DNA of 64,000 nt from Colwellia sp. C1TZA3 (GCF_007954265.1 NZ_VOLS01000007.1:31880-95879); one strand, 5' to 3'. Shown: positions 18,102 to 26,590, counted from the first letter of the stretch. The notes: generated from the sequence alone by a model not told the origin. Numbers and translations: made by a program.

Positions 18102-18932
18102 GTGCAAAGCATCGACGCAGAAATAATGACTGTTGATACTATGTTGGAAGACATTTATCAACACTACGGTTACGACTTTCGTGGTTATGCGCGCGCGTCA
18201 ATAGAGCGGCGCATTAAGTTATTTTTAGCCGATTCAGACTACCCATCTGTTTTAAAAGTGATGCCAAAATTGCTCAATGATGGTGAATTCTTTGCCAAAT
18301 TTGTTAGCTATTTATCGGTCTCAGTGACCGAATTTTTTCGCGATCCCGAGGTCTACCGGGTCGTTAGAGAACAAGTAGTGCCGCTGTTGAAAACCTGGTC
18401 ACATATTAAAATCTGGCATGCTGGTTGTGCCACCGGCGAGGAAGTTTATTCGCTGGCTATCGTTCTAAAAGAAGAGGGACTATACGATCGCACGACCATT
18501 TATGCCACCGACATCAGTGAAGACGCCATTACGAAGGCGCAGCAGGGCATTTATAACATGGCAACAATGCGCGACGACACCTTAAAATACCAGCGCACAG
18601 GTGGTAAAACCTCGTTTTCAGACTATTACCATGCACGCTATGATGCCGTTGCTATGAGTGCTGCGCTAAAAGAGCGCATGGTTTTTTCGACTCACAATCT
18701 GGCTTCTGATAGTAGCTTTGGCGAAATACACCTGATTTTTTGTCGTAATGTAATGATCTATTTCAACCAAGAATTAAAAAACCGAGCCCTAGGCCTGTTT
18801 ACTGAAAGCTTAGTGCATGGTGGTTTCCTTTGTCTTGGCAGCAAAGAAGATATTCGTTTTTCCAATGTTTCTCATCGCTACCAAGTGCTTGCTGACAAAG
18901 AAAAAATTTATCGAAAACTGGGTGTTTTATGA
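18102..18932 (+). CDS. CheR-type protein-glutamate methyltransferase
   Basis: A 276-residue SAM-dependent methyltransferase of the CheR family, which methylates glutamates on signalling proteins. An N-terminal helical domain (YQHYGYDFRGYARASIERRI) is followed by the SAM-binding motif WHAGCATGEEVYSLAI and the late motif IFCRNVMIYFN, all as in CheR. It lies 29 bases after the kinase and overlaps the CheB gene. No chemoreceptor is present, so its substrate may be the kinase or its PAS/coiled-coil region (inference). The start is uncertain: the GTG at 18102 gives the full domain, and ATGs at 18126 and 18141 are alternatives; none has a strong ribosome site. Confidence 0.9.
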   Translation: MQSIDAEIMTVDTMLEDIYQHYGYDFRGYARASIERRIKLFLADSDYPSVLKVMPKLLNDGEFFAKFVSYLSVSVTEFFRDPEVYRVVREQVVPLLKTWSHIKIWHAGCATGEEVYSLAIVLKEEGLYDRTTIYATDISEDAITKAQQGIYNMATMRDDTLKYQRTGGKTSFSDYYHARYDAVAMSAALKERMVFSTHNLASDSSFGEIHLIFCRNVMIYFNQELKNRALGLFTESLVHGGFLCLGSKEDIRFSNVSHRYQVLADKEKIYRKLGVL

Positions 18933-19570
18933 GTTACCGTGCCATCGTCATTGGTGGTTCATCAGGCAGTTATACTGCGCTTAGCAGTGTACTGGGCATG
19001 TTGCCAGCAGATTTTTCGTTACCGATTATTATTGTGCTGCACCTACATCCCACCGACAGCGAAGGTTTCGCTGAGCATCTGGGCCATGAAACTCCGCTGA
19101 CAGTCATCGAGCCCTGCGACAAGCAAATGACCCAGCCCGGCTGCGTCTACACAGTGCCGGCTAACTATCACATGTTGCTTGAGCGCGATGGCAGCATAGC
19201 ATTATCAGTAGACAAAAAAGTAAATTGGTCACGCCCTTCCATCGACGTTTTGTTTGAAAGTGCTGCGTGCGCGTGGCAAGCACAGCTTATTGCTGTGCTG
19301 CTTTCAGGCGCTAATTGCGATGGTATGCAAGGTATGCTTGCTGTTCAGCAAGCGGGTGGCTACAACATTGCTCAGGACCCAACCAGCACTAAAAACCCGG
19401 TGATGCCACAAGCGGCAATTACGGCTGGCGCAATAGACGAGGTACTGAGCACACAAAATATTGCTAAGCGATTGATCGACTTAGCTGCACTGGAGCATTG
19501 CGCGCCAAAGCCGCGGTCACTCGCCAGCACCCGCTTATTAAAGTTACTGCCAAAGGACTCACGCAGATGA
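18929..19570 (+). CDS. Stand-alone CheB-type methylesterase domain protein
   Basis: A 213-residue protein made only of the CheB catalytic domain; the receiver domain that usually controls CheB is absent. The catalytic triad is visible: Ser11 in VIGGSSGS, His38 in IVLHLHP, and Asp131 in SGANCDGMQG. It would remove methyl groups added by the CheR encoded just upstream. It overlaps CheR (ATGA at 18929) and the response regulator (ATGA at 19567). Without its own receiver, control may come from a separate regulator such as the next gene's product (inference). Confidence 0.92.
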   Translation: MSYRAIVIGGSSGSYTALSSVLGMLPADFSLPIIIVLHLHPTDSEGFAEHLGHETPLTVIEPCDKQMTQPGCVYTVPANYHMLLERDGSIALSVDKKVNWSRPSIDVLFESAACAWQAQLIAVLLSGANCDGMQGMLAVQQAGGYNIAQDPTSTKNPVMPQAAITAGAIDEVLSTQNIAKRLIDLAALEHCAPKPRSLASTRLLKLLPKDSRR

Positions 19571-20427
19571 AAAACACACAAAAAATTCTTATCGTTGACG
19601 ATCGCAAAGAAAACCTAATAGCCTTGCGTCTGGTACTAAGCGATCTCAACCTCGACGTTGAGATCATCGAGGCGAGTAATGGCAACGACGCTCTTGCGGC
19701 CACCTTACAGCATCGCTTTAGCCTCGCGATATTAGACATCATGATGCCGGGCATGGATGGTTACGAACTGGCCAGCTATCTGCGCGGCGACGAAAAAACA
19801 AAATTAACGCCTATTATTTTTGTCTCCGCCGCACACACCGACGAACAAGACGTGTTCAAAGGTTATGAAGTCGGGGGTATTGATTACATTGTTAAGCCCA
19901 TTGTGCCGCAAATATTGCTCGGTAAAGTGAAGTTGTTTCTCGAGATGGACCGTTACCGTGAGGCATTAGCCGAGAAATTAAGTGAAGAGCTAGAACGGCG
20001 TTATACTCTGGCCAATGTACCAGAAGTGTCTTCAGTTCTCATCGACACCGAATCGTTGTCAACCTCCAACAAGGAAAAATTTCAGGCCTTGGTTCAGCGC
20101 TATAGTCAGGCATTGATGCAAGCGGTTGAGAACTTGATCCTAAAAGTAGGCCACCCAGTGGCAGAGCAGCTTCGCGCGATCGCACAGGAGTTAGGTAAGC
20201 TGTTTGCCACCTCCCGAGACGTCGCAGAATTGCATTCCCTTGCACTGGCAAGAACAACCAAACAAGTGCCACCGCTAAAGGCTAAAGCGATTATCGAAGA
20301 AGGTCGATTTGTCGTACTCGAGGTAATGGGCAACCTATCTACTTATTATCGCCAGCGTGGTCCACAAACAGAGCCTAACTGCCATGAGAGCACAGAAAAA
20401 ACAAACCTAAGGAAGGCACATGATTAA
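19567..20427 (+). CDS. Response regulator with C-terminal helical domain (candidate KaiA/RsbU-N-like)
   Basis: A 286-residue protein whose start ATG overlaps the CheB stop. An N-terminal receiver domain (1-125) has Asp11/Asp12, phospho-Asp57 in LAILDIMMPGMDG and Lys110 in YIVKPI. The all-helical C-terminal domain (about 168-265) carries QRYSQALMQAVENLIL, HPVAEQLRAIAQELG, SRDVAELHSLAL and IEEGRFVVLEVMGNLSTYY. It is not a DNA-binding domain I recognise. Its helix pattern recalls the KaiA/RsbU N-terminal-domain superfamily, which is inference from memory of these families. It overlaps kaiB by 8 bases. Its receiver closely resembles that of the GGDEF-EAL protein downstream, so one kinase may serve both. 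Confidence 0.85.
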   Translation: MKNTQKILIVDDRKENLIALRLVLSDLNLDVEIIEASNGNDALAATLQHRFSLAILDIMMPGMDGYELASYLRGDEKTKLTPIIFVSAAHTDEQDVFKGYEVGGIDYIVKPIVPQILLGKVKLFLEMDRYREALAEKLSEELERRYTLANVPEVSSVLIDTESLSTSNKEKFQALVQRYSQALMQAVENLILKVGHPVAEQLRAIAQELGKLFATSRDVAELHSLALARTTKQVPPLKAKAIIEEGRFVVLEVMGNLSTYYRQRGPQTEPNCHESTEKTNLRKAHD

Positions 20428-20731
20428 GTATAAATTGACCTTGTATGTGACCGGAAAAACCGCCCGTTCAGCTGCCGCCATTAACAATATTACCCAAATC
20501 TGCGAGCAAGAGCTCCAAGGTGATTATGATATTACTGTGGTTGATGTTATCGAACATCCTGAAATTGCCGAGGAGCAGAAAATTATGGCGACTCCTACGC
20601 TGGTGAAAACAAAACCCGAACCTTCGCGTCGGGTTATTGGTGATATCAATGCGACAAAACCTGTTCTACTTAATCTTGATATCGTCTCTGAGCATAATTC
20701 AGCACCCGATATAGAGGAAGTTTCCTTATGA
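20420..20731 (+). CDS. kaiB: Circadian clock protein KaiB
   Basis: A 103-residue thioredoxin-like KaiB. Hallmarks are YKLTLYVTGKTARS at the start, DVIEHPEIAEEQKIMATPTL in the middle and RRVIGDI near the end, with the expected Pro in the ATPTL turn. KaiB binds KaiC and, in cyanobacteria, switches fold to sequester KaiA and recruit outputs. The C-terminal tail (~15 acidic residues) is typical of KaiB. It overlaps the response regulator by 8 bases and the kaiC start (ATGA), with ribosome site AAGGAAGG at its start. Proteobacterial KaiBC pairs can act as timers or stress factors rather than true oscillators. Confidence 0.97.
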   Translation: MIKYKLTLYVTGKTARSAAAINNITQICEQELQGDYDITVVDVIEHPEIAEEQKIMATPTLVKTKPEPSRRVIGDINATKPVLLNLDIVSEHNSAPDIEEVSL

Positions 20732-22251
20732 AACCAGCAACGAAACAGTTGACAAACACACTCGGAAAAGTTGTAACTGGCATTAGTGGCTTAGACTACA
20801 TCGCTTTTGGTGGTTTGCCCAAAGACCGTACTACACTCGTGGTAGGTACCTCGGGTAGCTCAAAAACCTTACTTGCCATCCAGTTTTTAGTTGAAGGTAT
20901 TCGCAAGGGTGAGCACGGGGTGTTTGTTACTTTTGAAGAATCGCCAGAAGACATTATGCGCAACGTCAGTGGTTTTGGTTGGGACCTCGAACAGTACGTA
21001 AACGAAGGCAAGCTTGCTTTCGTTGATGCGAGTCCTCAACTCGATCATCGCGATATCGAAATTGGCAGTTATGACCTCGGCGCCCTAGTGGCGCGGCTCA
21101 ATTACGCGGTTAAAAAAGTGCAGGCGCAACGCCTGTCAGTCGATTCATTAGGCAGTATTTTTGGACAATTAACCGCCACCGAAATTGTGCGCCGAGAACT
21201 GCATCAAATATTCATGAAACTGAAAACCTTAAGTGTCACCTCGATGGTGACAGCTGAACGCACCGAAGAGTACGGCGCCTTAGCGCGTTATGGCGTAGAA
21301 GAATTTGCCGCTGACAATGTTATTATTTTGCGCAATGTGCTCGATTCGGAAAGACGTCGTCGCACACTCGAAATTCTGAAATTCCGTGGAAGCGATCATT
21401 GCAAAGGCGAATATCCATTTTCCATCACGGTAGAAGACGGCATTATTGTGATCCCGCTAGGCGAAACCCGACTAGAGCAAAAATCATCCAAGCAGCGAGC
21501 TTCTTCTGGCAACGACGTGCTTAACGAAATGTCGGGCGGCGGCTATTTTCGAGACTCCATTGTGCTGCTCTCTGGCGCTACCGGTTGTGGCAAAACCTTG
21601 CTTGCCAGCACGTTCGTTGTAGCTGAGCAAGGTCCAGAGGAGCGCACACTGTTTTTCGCTTATGAAGAGAGCCGCGAGCAGTTGACACGCAATGCCGACG
21701 GCTGGGGTATCGATTTTAAAAAGCTGGAACAAAGCGGCCAGTTAAAAATTATTTGTAATTACCCTGAATTTCTATCGCTTGAAGATCATCTGTTGCTGAT
21801 AAAAAAATCTATCGCAGAGTTTAAACCCACACGCATTGCCGTTGACAGTCTGTCGGCATTAGAGCGCGTAGCCTCGGGTAAATCGTTTCGGGAGTTCGTC
21901 ATCGGCCTCACTTCATTTATCAAAAATGAGCAGATATTGGGGATGTTCACTGTCGCAACGCCTGATTTGCTAGGCAGCGCATCGGTCACCGACGAACACA
22001 TTTCCACCATTACAGATACCATCATTATGCTGCGTTATGTCGAAATGTTTGGTGAAGTACACCGTGGTATCATGGTGCTGAAAATGCGTGGTTCAATGCA
22101 CGACAAGGGCATTCGGCAATATCAAGTTGACAGTCAAGGTATGCACATTGGTGGCCAGTTTCATGGCATCAGCGGCATTTTGTCTGGTAATCCAGTGCAT
22201 GTACCGCAAAACGACTACGATCGTATCGGCACTTTGTTCCAAGAAGAATAA
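20728..22251 (+). CDS. kaiC: Circadian clock ATPase/autokinase KaiC
   Basis: A 507-residue double RecA-fold protein. The CI domain has Walker A GTSGSSKT (40-47), where the usual Gly before Lys46 is Ser, as in some non-cyanobacterial KaiCs, and catalytic Glu70/Glu71. CII has a classical Walker A GATGCGKT (283-290) and Glu313/Glu314. The autophosphorylation sites of cyanobacterial KaiC (T426, S431, T432) are all kept as Thr421, Ser426 and Thr427 within VTDEHISTITDT, so a phosphorylation cycle is possible. The C-terminal tail, where KaiA docks in cyanobacteria, is present (to residue 507). It is translated from an ATG overlapping the kaiB stop, with ribosome site GAGGAAG. Confidence 0.97.
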   Translation: MKPATKQLTNTLGKVVTGISGLDYIAFGGLPKDRTTLVVGTSGSSKTLLAIQFLVEGIRKGEHGVFVTFEESPEDIMRNVSGFGWDLEQYVNEGKLAFVDASPQLDHRDIEIGSYDLGALVARLNYAVKKVQAQRLSVDSLGSIFGQLTATEIVRRELHQIFMKLKTLSVTSMVTAERTEEYGALARYGVEEFAADNVIILRNVLDSERRRRTLEILKFRGSDHCKGEYPFSITVEDGIIVIPLGETRLEQKSSKQRASSGNDVLNEMSGGGYFRDSIVLLSGATGCGKTLLASTFVVAEQGPEERTLFFAYEESREQLTRNADGWGIDFKKLEQSGQLKIICNYPEFLSLEDHLLLIKKSIAEFKPTRIAVDSLSALERVASGKSFREFVIGLTSFIKNEQILGMFTVATPDLLGSASVTDEHISTITDTIIMLRYVEMFGEVHRGIMVLKMRGSMHDKGIRQYQVDSQGMHIGGQFHGISGILSGNPVHVPQNDYDRIGTLFQEE

Positions 22252-22373
22252 GAAAAATAAATAAGCCATATTCAATGCGTAAAGCACCTACCGGTGTTAT
22301 TACAACGGGATATGCCTAATAGCATAATAAGTTAGTGGCGAAAAAGCCAATCAATAGCGAAGGAAGTACACGG

Positions 22374-24773
22374 ATGACCGCGAGACAAAAAGTTCTTATC
22401 GTCGACGACCGCAAAGAAAACCTGATAGCTCTACGTCAGGTACTGAGCGACATTGACGTTGAGGTTATCGAAGCGACCAGTGGTAACGACGCTCTTACGG
22501 CTACGCTAGAGCATAAGTTTTGTCTCGCCATTTTGGACGTTAACATGCCAAAAATGGATGGTTACGAGCTAGCTAAATACTTGCGTGGCGATGACAACAC
22601 TCGGCAAATCCCTATTATTTTCGCTTCGGCCGAGTATACCGAGGAAGCACAGATATTTAAGGGTTATGAAGTTGGCGGCATCGACTACATCATCAAACCT
22701 ATAGTGCCAGCCGTGCTGTTGGGGAAAATCCGTATCTTCCTTGAACTGGCTCGCAGCCATGATAAAGCAATAAAAAATGAGCAACAGTTACGCTTTGTTA
22801 GCGATCATGTTCCGGTGATGATTGCCCAGTTCGATAACGATAAGCGCTTTTTATTTGTTAACAAACCCTATGCTTTAATGGTTGGTTACAGGGTTGATGA
22901 GATTATTGGCCAGTATGCCAGTGATATAATGTCTGAGGCGGTATTTTTGGAGATGGAAGCCTACATGGATGCCACTCTGGCTGGTGAATTTAACGACTTT
23001 GACTTAACACTAGCGGTACTGCCTAAAGGCATAGACACGGTTAATGTCCGTGTCTCGCCAAATATTAATGCTTCAGGGCAAGTAACTGGCTTGCTCACCG
23101 CCATCTCTGACATTACCAAGCGCAAAAAAGTCGAGCAGTCGCTACTTAAATCGACCAAAGGCTTTAAAGAGATTGTTGCTAAAAGTGACGATGCGATCCT
23201 TGTGCTCGACGAAGGCAACCATGTTGTTTATGTTAATCCATCTGCTGAGGAGATATTTCAACGTAAATCAGAAAGTTTTATTAATCATTATTTTGGTGGC
23301 CCTATAATCGATGGTCAATATACTGAAATCGATATTTTTCGCAAGGGCAAAGAGTCTGGCATCGGTGAATTACATTCGGTTGAATGCATGTGGATGGGAG
23401 GCCCAGGCAACCTAGTTACTGTGCGCGACATTACCGAGCGTAAGGAAGCAGAGTTGGGCTTAATGCATCTAGCCCACACGGACCAACTGACTGGGCTCGC
23501 TAATCGGACGGCACTCTATGATAGCTTTATGCGTGAGGTTGCGACGGCAAAACGCACTGGTAAATATATTGCAGTAATGATGTTAGATTTGGATAAGTTT
23601 AAGCTGATCAACGATACCTACGGTCACGAGGCCGGTGATCGCCTACTGATGGAATGTGCACAACGTATTAAAGACAGCTTAAGGGAAACTGATATTGCTG
23701 CCCGCCTTGGCGGCGATGAATTTGTGGTGATGGCAACCAACCTAGACACCGCGGATTCAGCGGCAGCGGTGGCAGAAAAAATCACTAAACGAATGCAGGA
23801 TCCGTTTGTTATAGTCAATAATAACTGTTCAATTACTCTGAGTTGTGGCGTGGCTATTTACCCGAAAGATGGGGCGAATATGGAGGAGCTGTTAGCGAAC
23901 GCTGATGCAGCGCTGATGCGAGGCAAGGCGGCAGGTCGCAATCAGTATCAGTTTTACGACGACGCCATACATCAGCTCACTATTCAGGCGCGTGAGCTGG
24001 ATAATGAACTCAAAATTGCCATTAAAGAAAAGCAATTTGTGCTCTATTTTCAACCACAATTCGATAACAAAGTTATCGTCAGTGCAGAAGCCCTGATACG
24101 CTGGAATCACCCCAGCAAAGGCCTACTCTATCCAGACAGTTTTCTATCTGCACTAATGAAAATGGATTTTAAGGAAGTTGAGTTATGGACAATAAGCAAA
24201 GGTCTGCAGATGCTGAAGGCTTGGCAGGACAAGCACAAGAAAAAATTTCATGTCTCCGTCAATCTGTCAGCACCCACCTTGCAGGATCCTAATCTGCCGG
24301 CCTATGTTGATGCCCAGGTTAAAGCTGTTGGTCTTAATCACGAGAATCTAGAGCTTGAAATCACCGAAGGTATGCTAGTAGAAAATGCCACGCAGACCTC
24401 AAAAAATCTAACCTTGCTGAGTGAAATGGGCGTAAGTATCGCGCTAGACGATTTTGGTGTCGGCTATTCCTCAATGGTATATCTGCTGAAATATCCACAA
24501 ATAAGTACACTTAAAATCGACTGTAAATTTGTCTGGGAGATGGAGAAAAATGCTAGGAACCTAGCTATCTTGAAATCTATTATCGACCTTGGCCATGCCT
24601 TAAATATGCGTATTGTCGCTGAAGGCGTTGAAACTCCAAGACAGTTCGAGCTTTTGAATCACTATGGTTGTGAAAATTTTCAAGGTTATCTGGTTTCTCC
24701 TGCCATTGCGGCAGAAAATTGGCAAGAACAAGCGCAGGGATGGCACGATACTATAGCCACATTGACGAAGTAA
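22374..24773 (+). CDS. REC-PAS-GGDEF-EAL c-di-GMP signalling protein
   Basis: A 799-residue response regulator that should make and/or degrade cyclic di-GMP. The receiver (1-125, LILD-type phosphosite in LAILDVNMPKMDG) is a close relative of the one in the regulator upstream of kaiB. Two PAS-like domains (about 135-350) follow. Next come GGDEF (motif at 446-450, intact GGDEF) and EAL (EAL at 572-574, with LEITEG, DDFGVGYSS and EGVET intact). Both enzyme halves look active. I chose the ATG at 22374 because AAGGAAG lies 8-9 bases upstream; a GTG at 22335 lacks such a site. It follows kaiC by ~120 bases and is the likely output of the kai island. Confidence 0.95.
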   Translation: MTARQKVLIVDDRKENLIALRQVLSDIDVEVIEATSGNDALTATLEHKFCLAILDVNMPKMDGYELAKYLRGDDNTRQIPIIFASAEYTEEAQIFKGYEVGGIDYIIKPIVPAVLLGKIRIFLELARSHDKAIKNEQQLRFVSDHVPVMIAQFDNDKRFLFVNKPYALMVGYRVDEIIGQYASDIMSEAVFLEMEAYMDATLAGEFNDFDLTLAVLPKGIDTVNVRVSPNINASGQVTGLLTAISDITKRKKVEQSLLKSTKGFKEIVAKSDDAILVLDEGNHVVYVNPSAEEIFQRKSESFINHYFGGPIIDGQYTEIDIFRKGKESGIGELHSVECMWMGGPGNLVTVRDITERKEAELGLMHLAHTDQLTGLANRTALYDSFMREVATAKRTGKYIAVMMLDLDKFKLINDTYGHEAGDRLLMECAQRIKDSLRETDIAARLGGDEFVVMATNLDTADSAAAVAEKITKRMQDPFVIVNNNCSITLSCGVAIYPKDGANMEELLANADAALMRGKAAGRNQYQFYDDAIHQLTIQARELDNELKIAIKEKQFVLYFQPQFDNKVIVSAEALIRWNHPSKGLLYPDSFLSALMKMDFKEVELWTISKGLQMLKAWQDKHKKKFHVSVNLSAPTLQDPNLPAYVDAQVKAVGLNHENLELEITEGMLVENATQTSKNLTLLSEMGVSIALDDFGVGYSSMVYLLKYPQISTLKIDCKFVWEMEKNARNLAILKSIIDLGHALNMRIVAEGVETPRQFELLNHYGCENFQGYLVSPAIAAENWQEQAQGWHDTIATLTK

Positions 24774-24920
24774 TAATAATGTTGAAAGCGCGCTAAGGCG
24801 AAGGCTATATTATTGATATAGTGTTCGCTCTAAGAGGTAAAAAATAAAAACTTCCCAGTGTCGTCATTCAAAAGTTTGACTAATTAAATTCAAGCTGATC
24901 GGGTGCATATAAGCATGTTG
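24774..24920. other. Short spacer after the kai island
   Basis: Contains an imperfect inverted sequence around 24785-24835 (GCGCGCTAAGGCG...). No clear terminator or gene was found. Confidence 0.35.
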
Positions 24921-25049
24921 TACCAAGCTTACTAATTATTTGACTATTTCAGCCCGGTTAAAACAACCCATTACAGCGTTATTTATTTACTCATTATCGC
25001 TGGGTTGATGCAGCTTATAAAGTAGACCACCTAATTAATCAAATTGGTA
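24921..25049 (-). repeat. Interspersed repeat family C, shortened copy C3
   Basis: About 129 bp with TACCAAGCTTACTAATTAT at the left and TTAATCAAATTGGTA at the right. It shares GGTTAAAACAACC and TTATTTATTTA with copy C2 but lacks about 30 bp of the core. Confidence 0.7.
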
Positions 25050-25051
25050 TT

Positions 25052-25213
25052 ATACCAATTTGATTAATTAGGTGGTCTACTTTTTCATGAGGAAAAATGG
25101 ACAAATACAAGGCATAAAATTTAGTAAGTAGTTATTCTACTTATAAATTTTATAACGCAGTAGTTATTCATTTTAACCATTAAAAATGAGCAGGTAATTA
25201 ATCAACTTGGTAT
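25052..25213 (+). repeat. Interspersed repeat family A, copy A1
   Basis: A 162-bp element, ATACCAATTTGATTAATTA ... TTAATTAATCAACTTGGTAT, nearly identical to A2, A3 and A5. It abuts C3 head to head through a long perfect palindrome centred at 25051. Confidence 0.9.
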
Positions 25214-25293
25214 TACTTGTCAGTATCTACTGGACTTAAGGGAAATATGCTACCGTTTAACCTATTTCGATGTTTAGAGGCTTATTATTGATC

Positions 25294-26067
25294 ATGTCAT
25301 TTGAACTCTTATTTTTGTTCCTTGCCGGTTTTTTTGGTGGTGTTGTTAACTCAATAGCTGGTGGTGGAAGTTTTATTACTTTTCCCGCGCTTATCTTTGT
25401 CGGTATTCCTCCTATTATGGCTAATGCGACCAATACTTTTGCGTCATGCGCTGGTTATATGAGTGGTACTTATGCTTTTAGAAAAGAGCTTGCTGAGCAT
25501 AAAGATGATTTACTGGTCATCATCATTATTAGTTTAATGGGTGGTGTTTTTGGTGCTTGGCTATTGCTGCAAACATCGGAAGTGGTATTTCAAGTCGCTA
25601 TTCCTTGGTTATTGTTATTTGCTACCCTGCTGTTTATTTTTGGTGGCCAGATTAATGCGGAATTTAAAAAAATAGCTACTAAGCACCAACACGCATCTGC
25701 CATTGGTGGGGTTTTATTGTTGATACTATTGTTAGCAGTATCTATTTATGGGGGCTTTTTCAATGCGGGGTTGGGCATCATTGTACTGAGTTATTTAGCA
25801 TTAGCGGGCTACACCAATATCAATGCGATGAATGGATTAAAATTATTAGTGTCATCAACCGTGTCATTAATTGCCATCGTCTTGTTTATTTATAATGACG
25901 TTATTGTCTGGTATGAAGGCACTATTTTATTATGCGGCACATTAGTGGGAGGTTATATGGCAGCGAACATATCACGGCAATTACCACAGAAAAAAGTCAG
26001 AGGTTTTGTGATTGTGGCCAGTGTTGCGACGACATTGTATTTCTTTTTTGCAACTTATTTAGGTTAG
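25294..26067 (+). CDS. TSUP (TauE/SafE) family permease
   Basis: An inner-membrane protein of about 257 residues with seven to eight hydrophobic helices. The opening FLAGFFGGVVNSIAGGGSFITFPAL is diagnostic of the TauE/SafE (TSUP) family, as is the internal repeat GGFFNAGLGIIVLSYLALAG. Family members move sulfite, sulfoacetate or other small organic anions; the substrate cannot be told here. Two starts are possible: ATG 25270, with no visible ribosome site, and ATG 25294, which gives the usual short N-terminus and is used here. It is flanked by repeats on both sides and has no operon partner. Confidence 0.9.
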   Translation: MSFELLFLFLAGFFGGVVNSIAGGGSFITFPALIFVGIPPIMANATNTFASCAGYMSGTYAFRKELAEHKDDLLVIIIISLMGGVFGAWLLLQTSEVVFQVAIPWLLLFATLLFIFGGQINAEFKKIATKHQHASAIGGVLLLILLLAVSIYGGFFNAGLGIIVLSYLALAGYTNINAMNGLKLLVSSTVSLIAIVLFIYNDVIVWYEGTILLCGTLVGGYMAANISRQLPQKKVRGFVIVASVATTLYFFFATYLG

Positions 26068-26160
26068 TGGTAAATATAATTTATTTTGTTGTGTTGAAGA
26101 TATTCAGCGAAAAATTGTCAGTAATATTGTAGGTACAGCGTAGATAGTAGAGTATTACTT

Positions 26161-26248
26161 TTTTAGCTCACAACTTTTAGCTCACAACTTTTAGTTTACA
26201 ACTTTTAGCTCACAATACTGTTAGCTTGCAACACCGTTAGCCTACAAC
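26161..26248. repeat. Tandem 14-bp repeat (TTTTAGCTCACAAC) with degenerate tail
   Basis: Four 14-bp units (26161-26216, the third and fourth slightly changed) are followed by two related 16-bp units containing GTTAGC-TGCAAC and GTTAGCCTACAAC. Non-coding, downstream of the TSUP gene. Confidence 0.85.
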
Positions 26249-26406
26249 AGGCATAAGCTTAGCTTAAACACAGGTAAATTGATTATTGTTATATTTCATC
26301 CTATAGCTGACGAGGTAAAATCTATTAGCACAAGGTCTGCGAGTAACTTTTAGCCATGAAAATTACTTATTAAAACAGTTAATTTTATTATGAGCAAAGT
26401 CTTGTT

Positions 26407-26568
26407 ATACCAATTTGATTAATTAAGTGATCTACTTTTTCATAAGGAAAAAGGGACAAATACAAGGCATAAAATTTAGTAAGTAGTTATTCTACTTATA
26501 AATTTTATAACGCAGTAGTTATTCATTTTAACCATTAAAAATGAGCAGGTAATTAATCAACTTGGTAT
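26407..26568 (+). repeat. Interspersed repeat family A, copy A2
   Basis: A 162-bp copy with intact ends (ATACCAATTTGATTAATTAA / AATTAATCAACTTGGTAT), differing from A1 and A3 at only a few positions. It lies about 20 bases from the 3' end of the convergent binding-protein gene. Confidence 0.9.
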
Positions 26569-26590
26569 TATAGCCAATATACTCTTGTAA

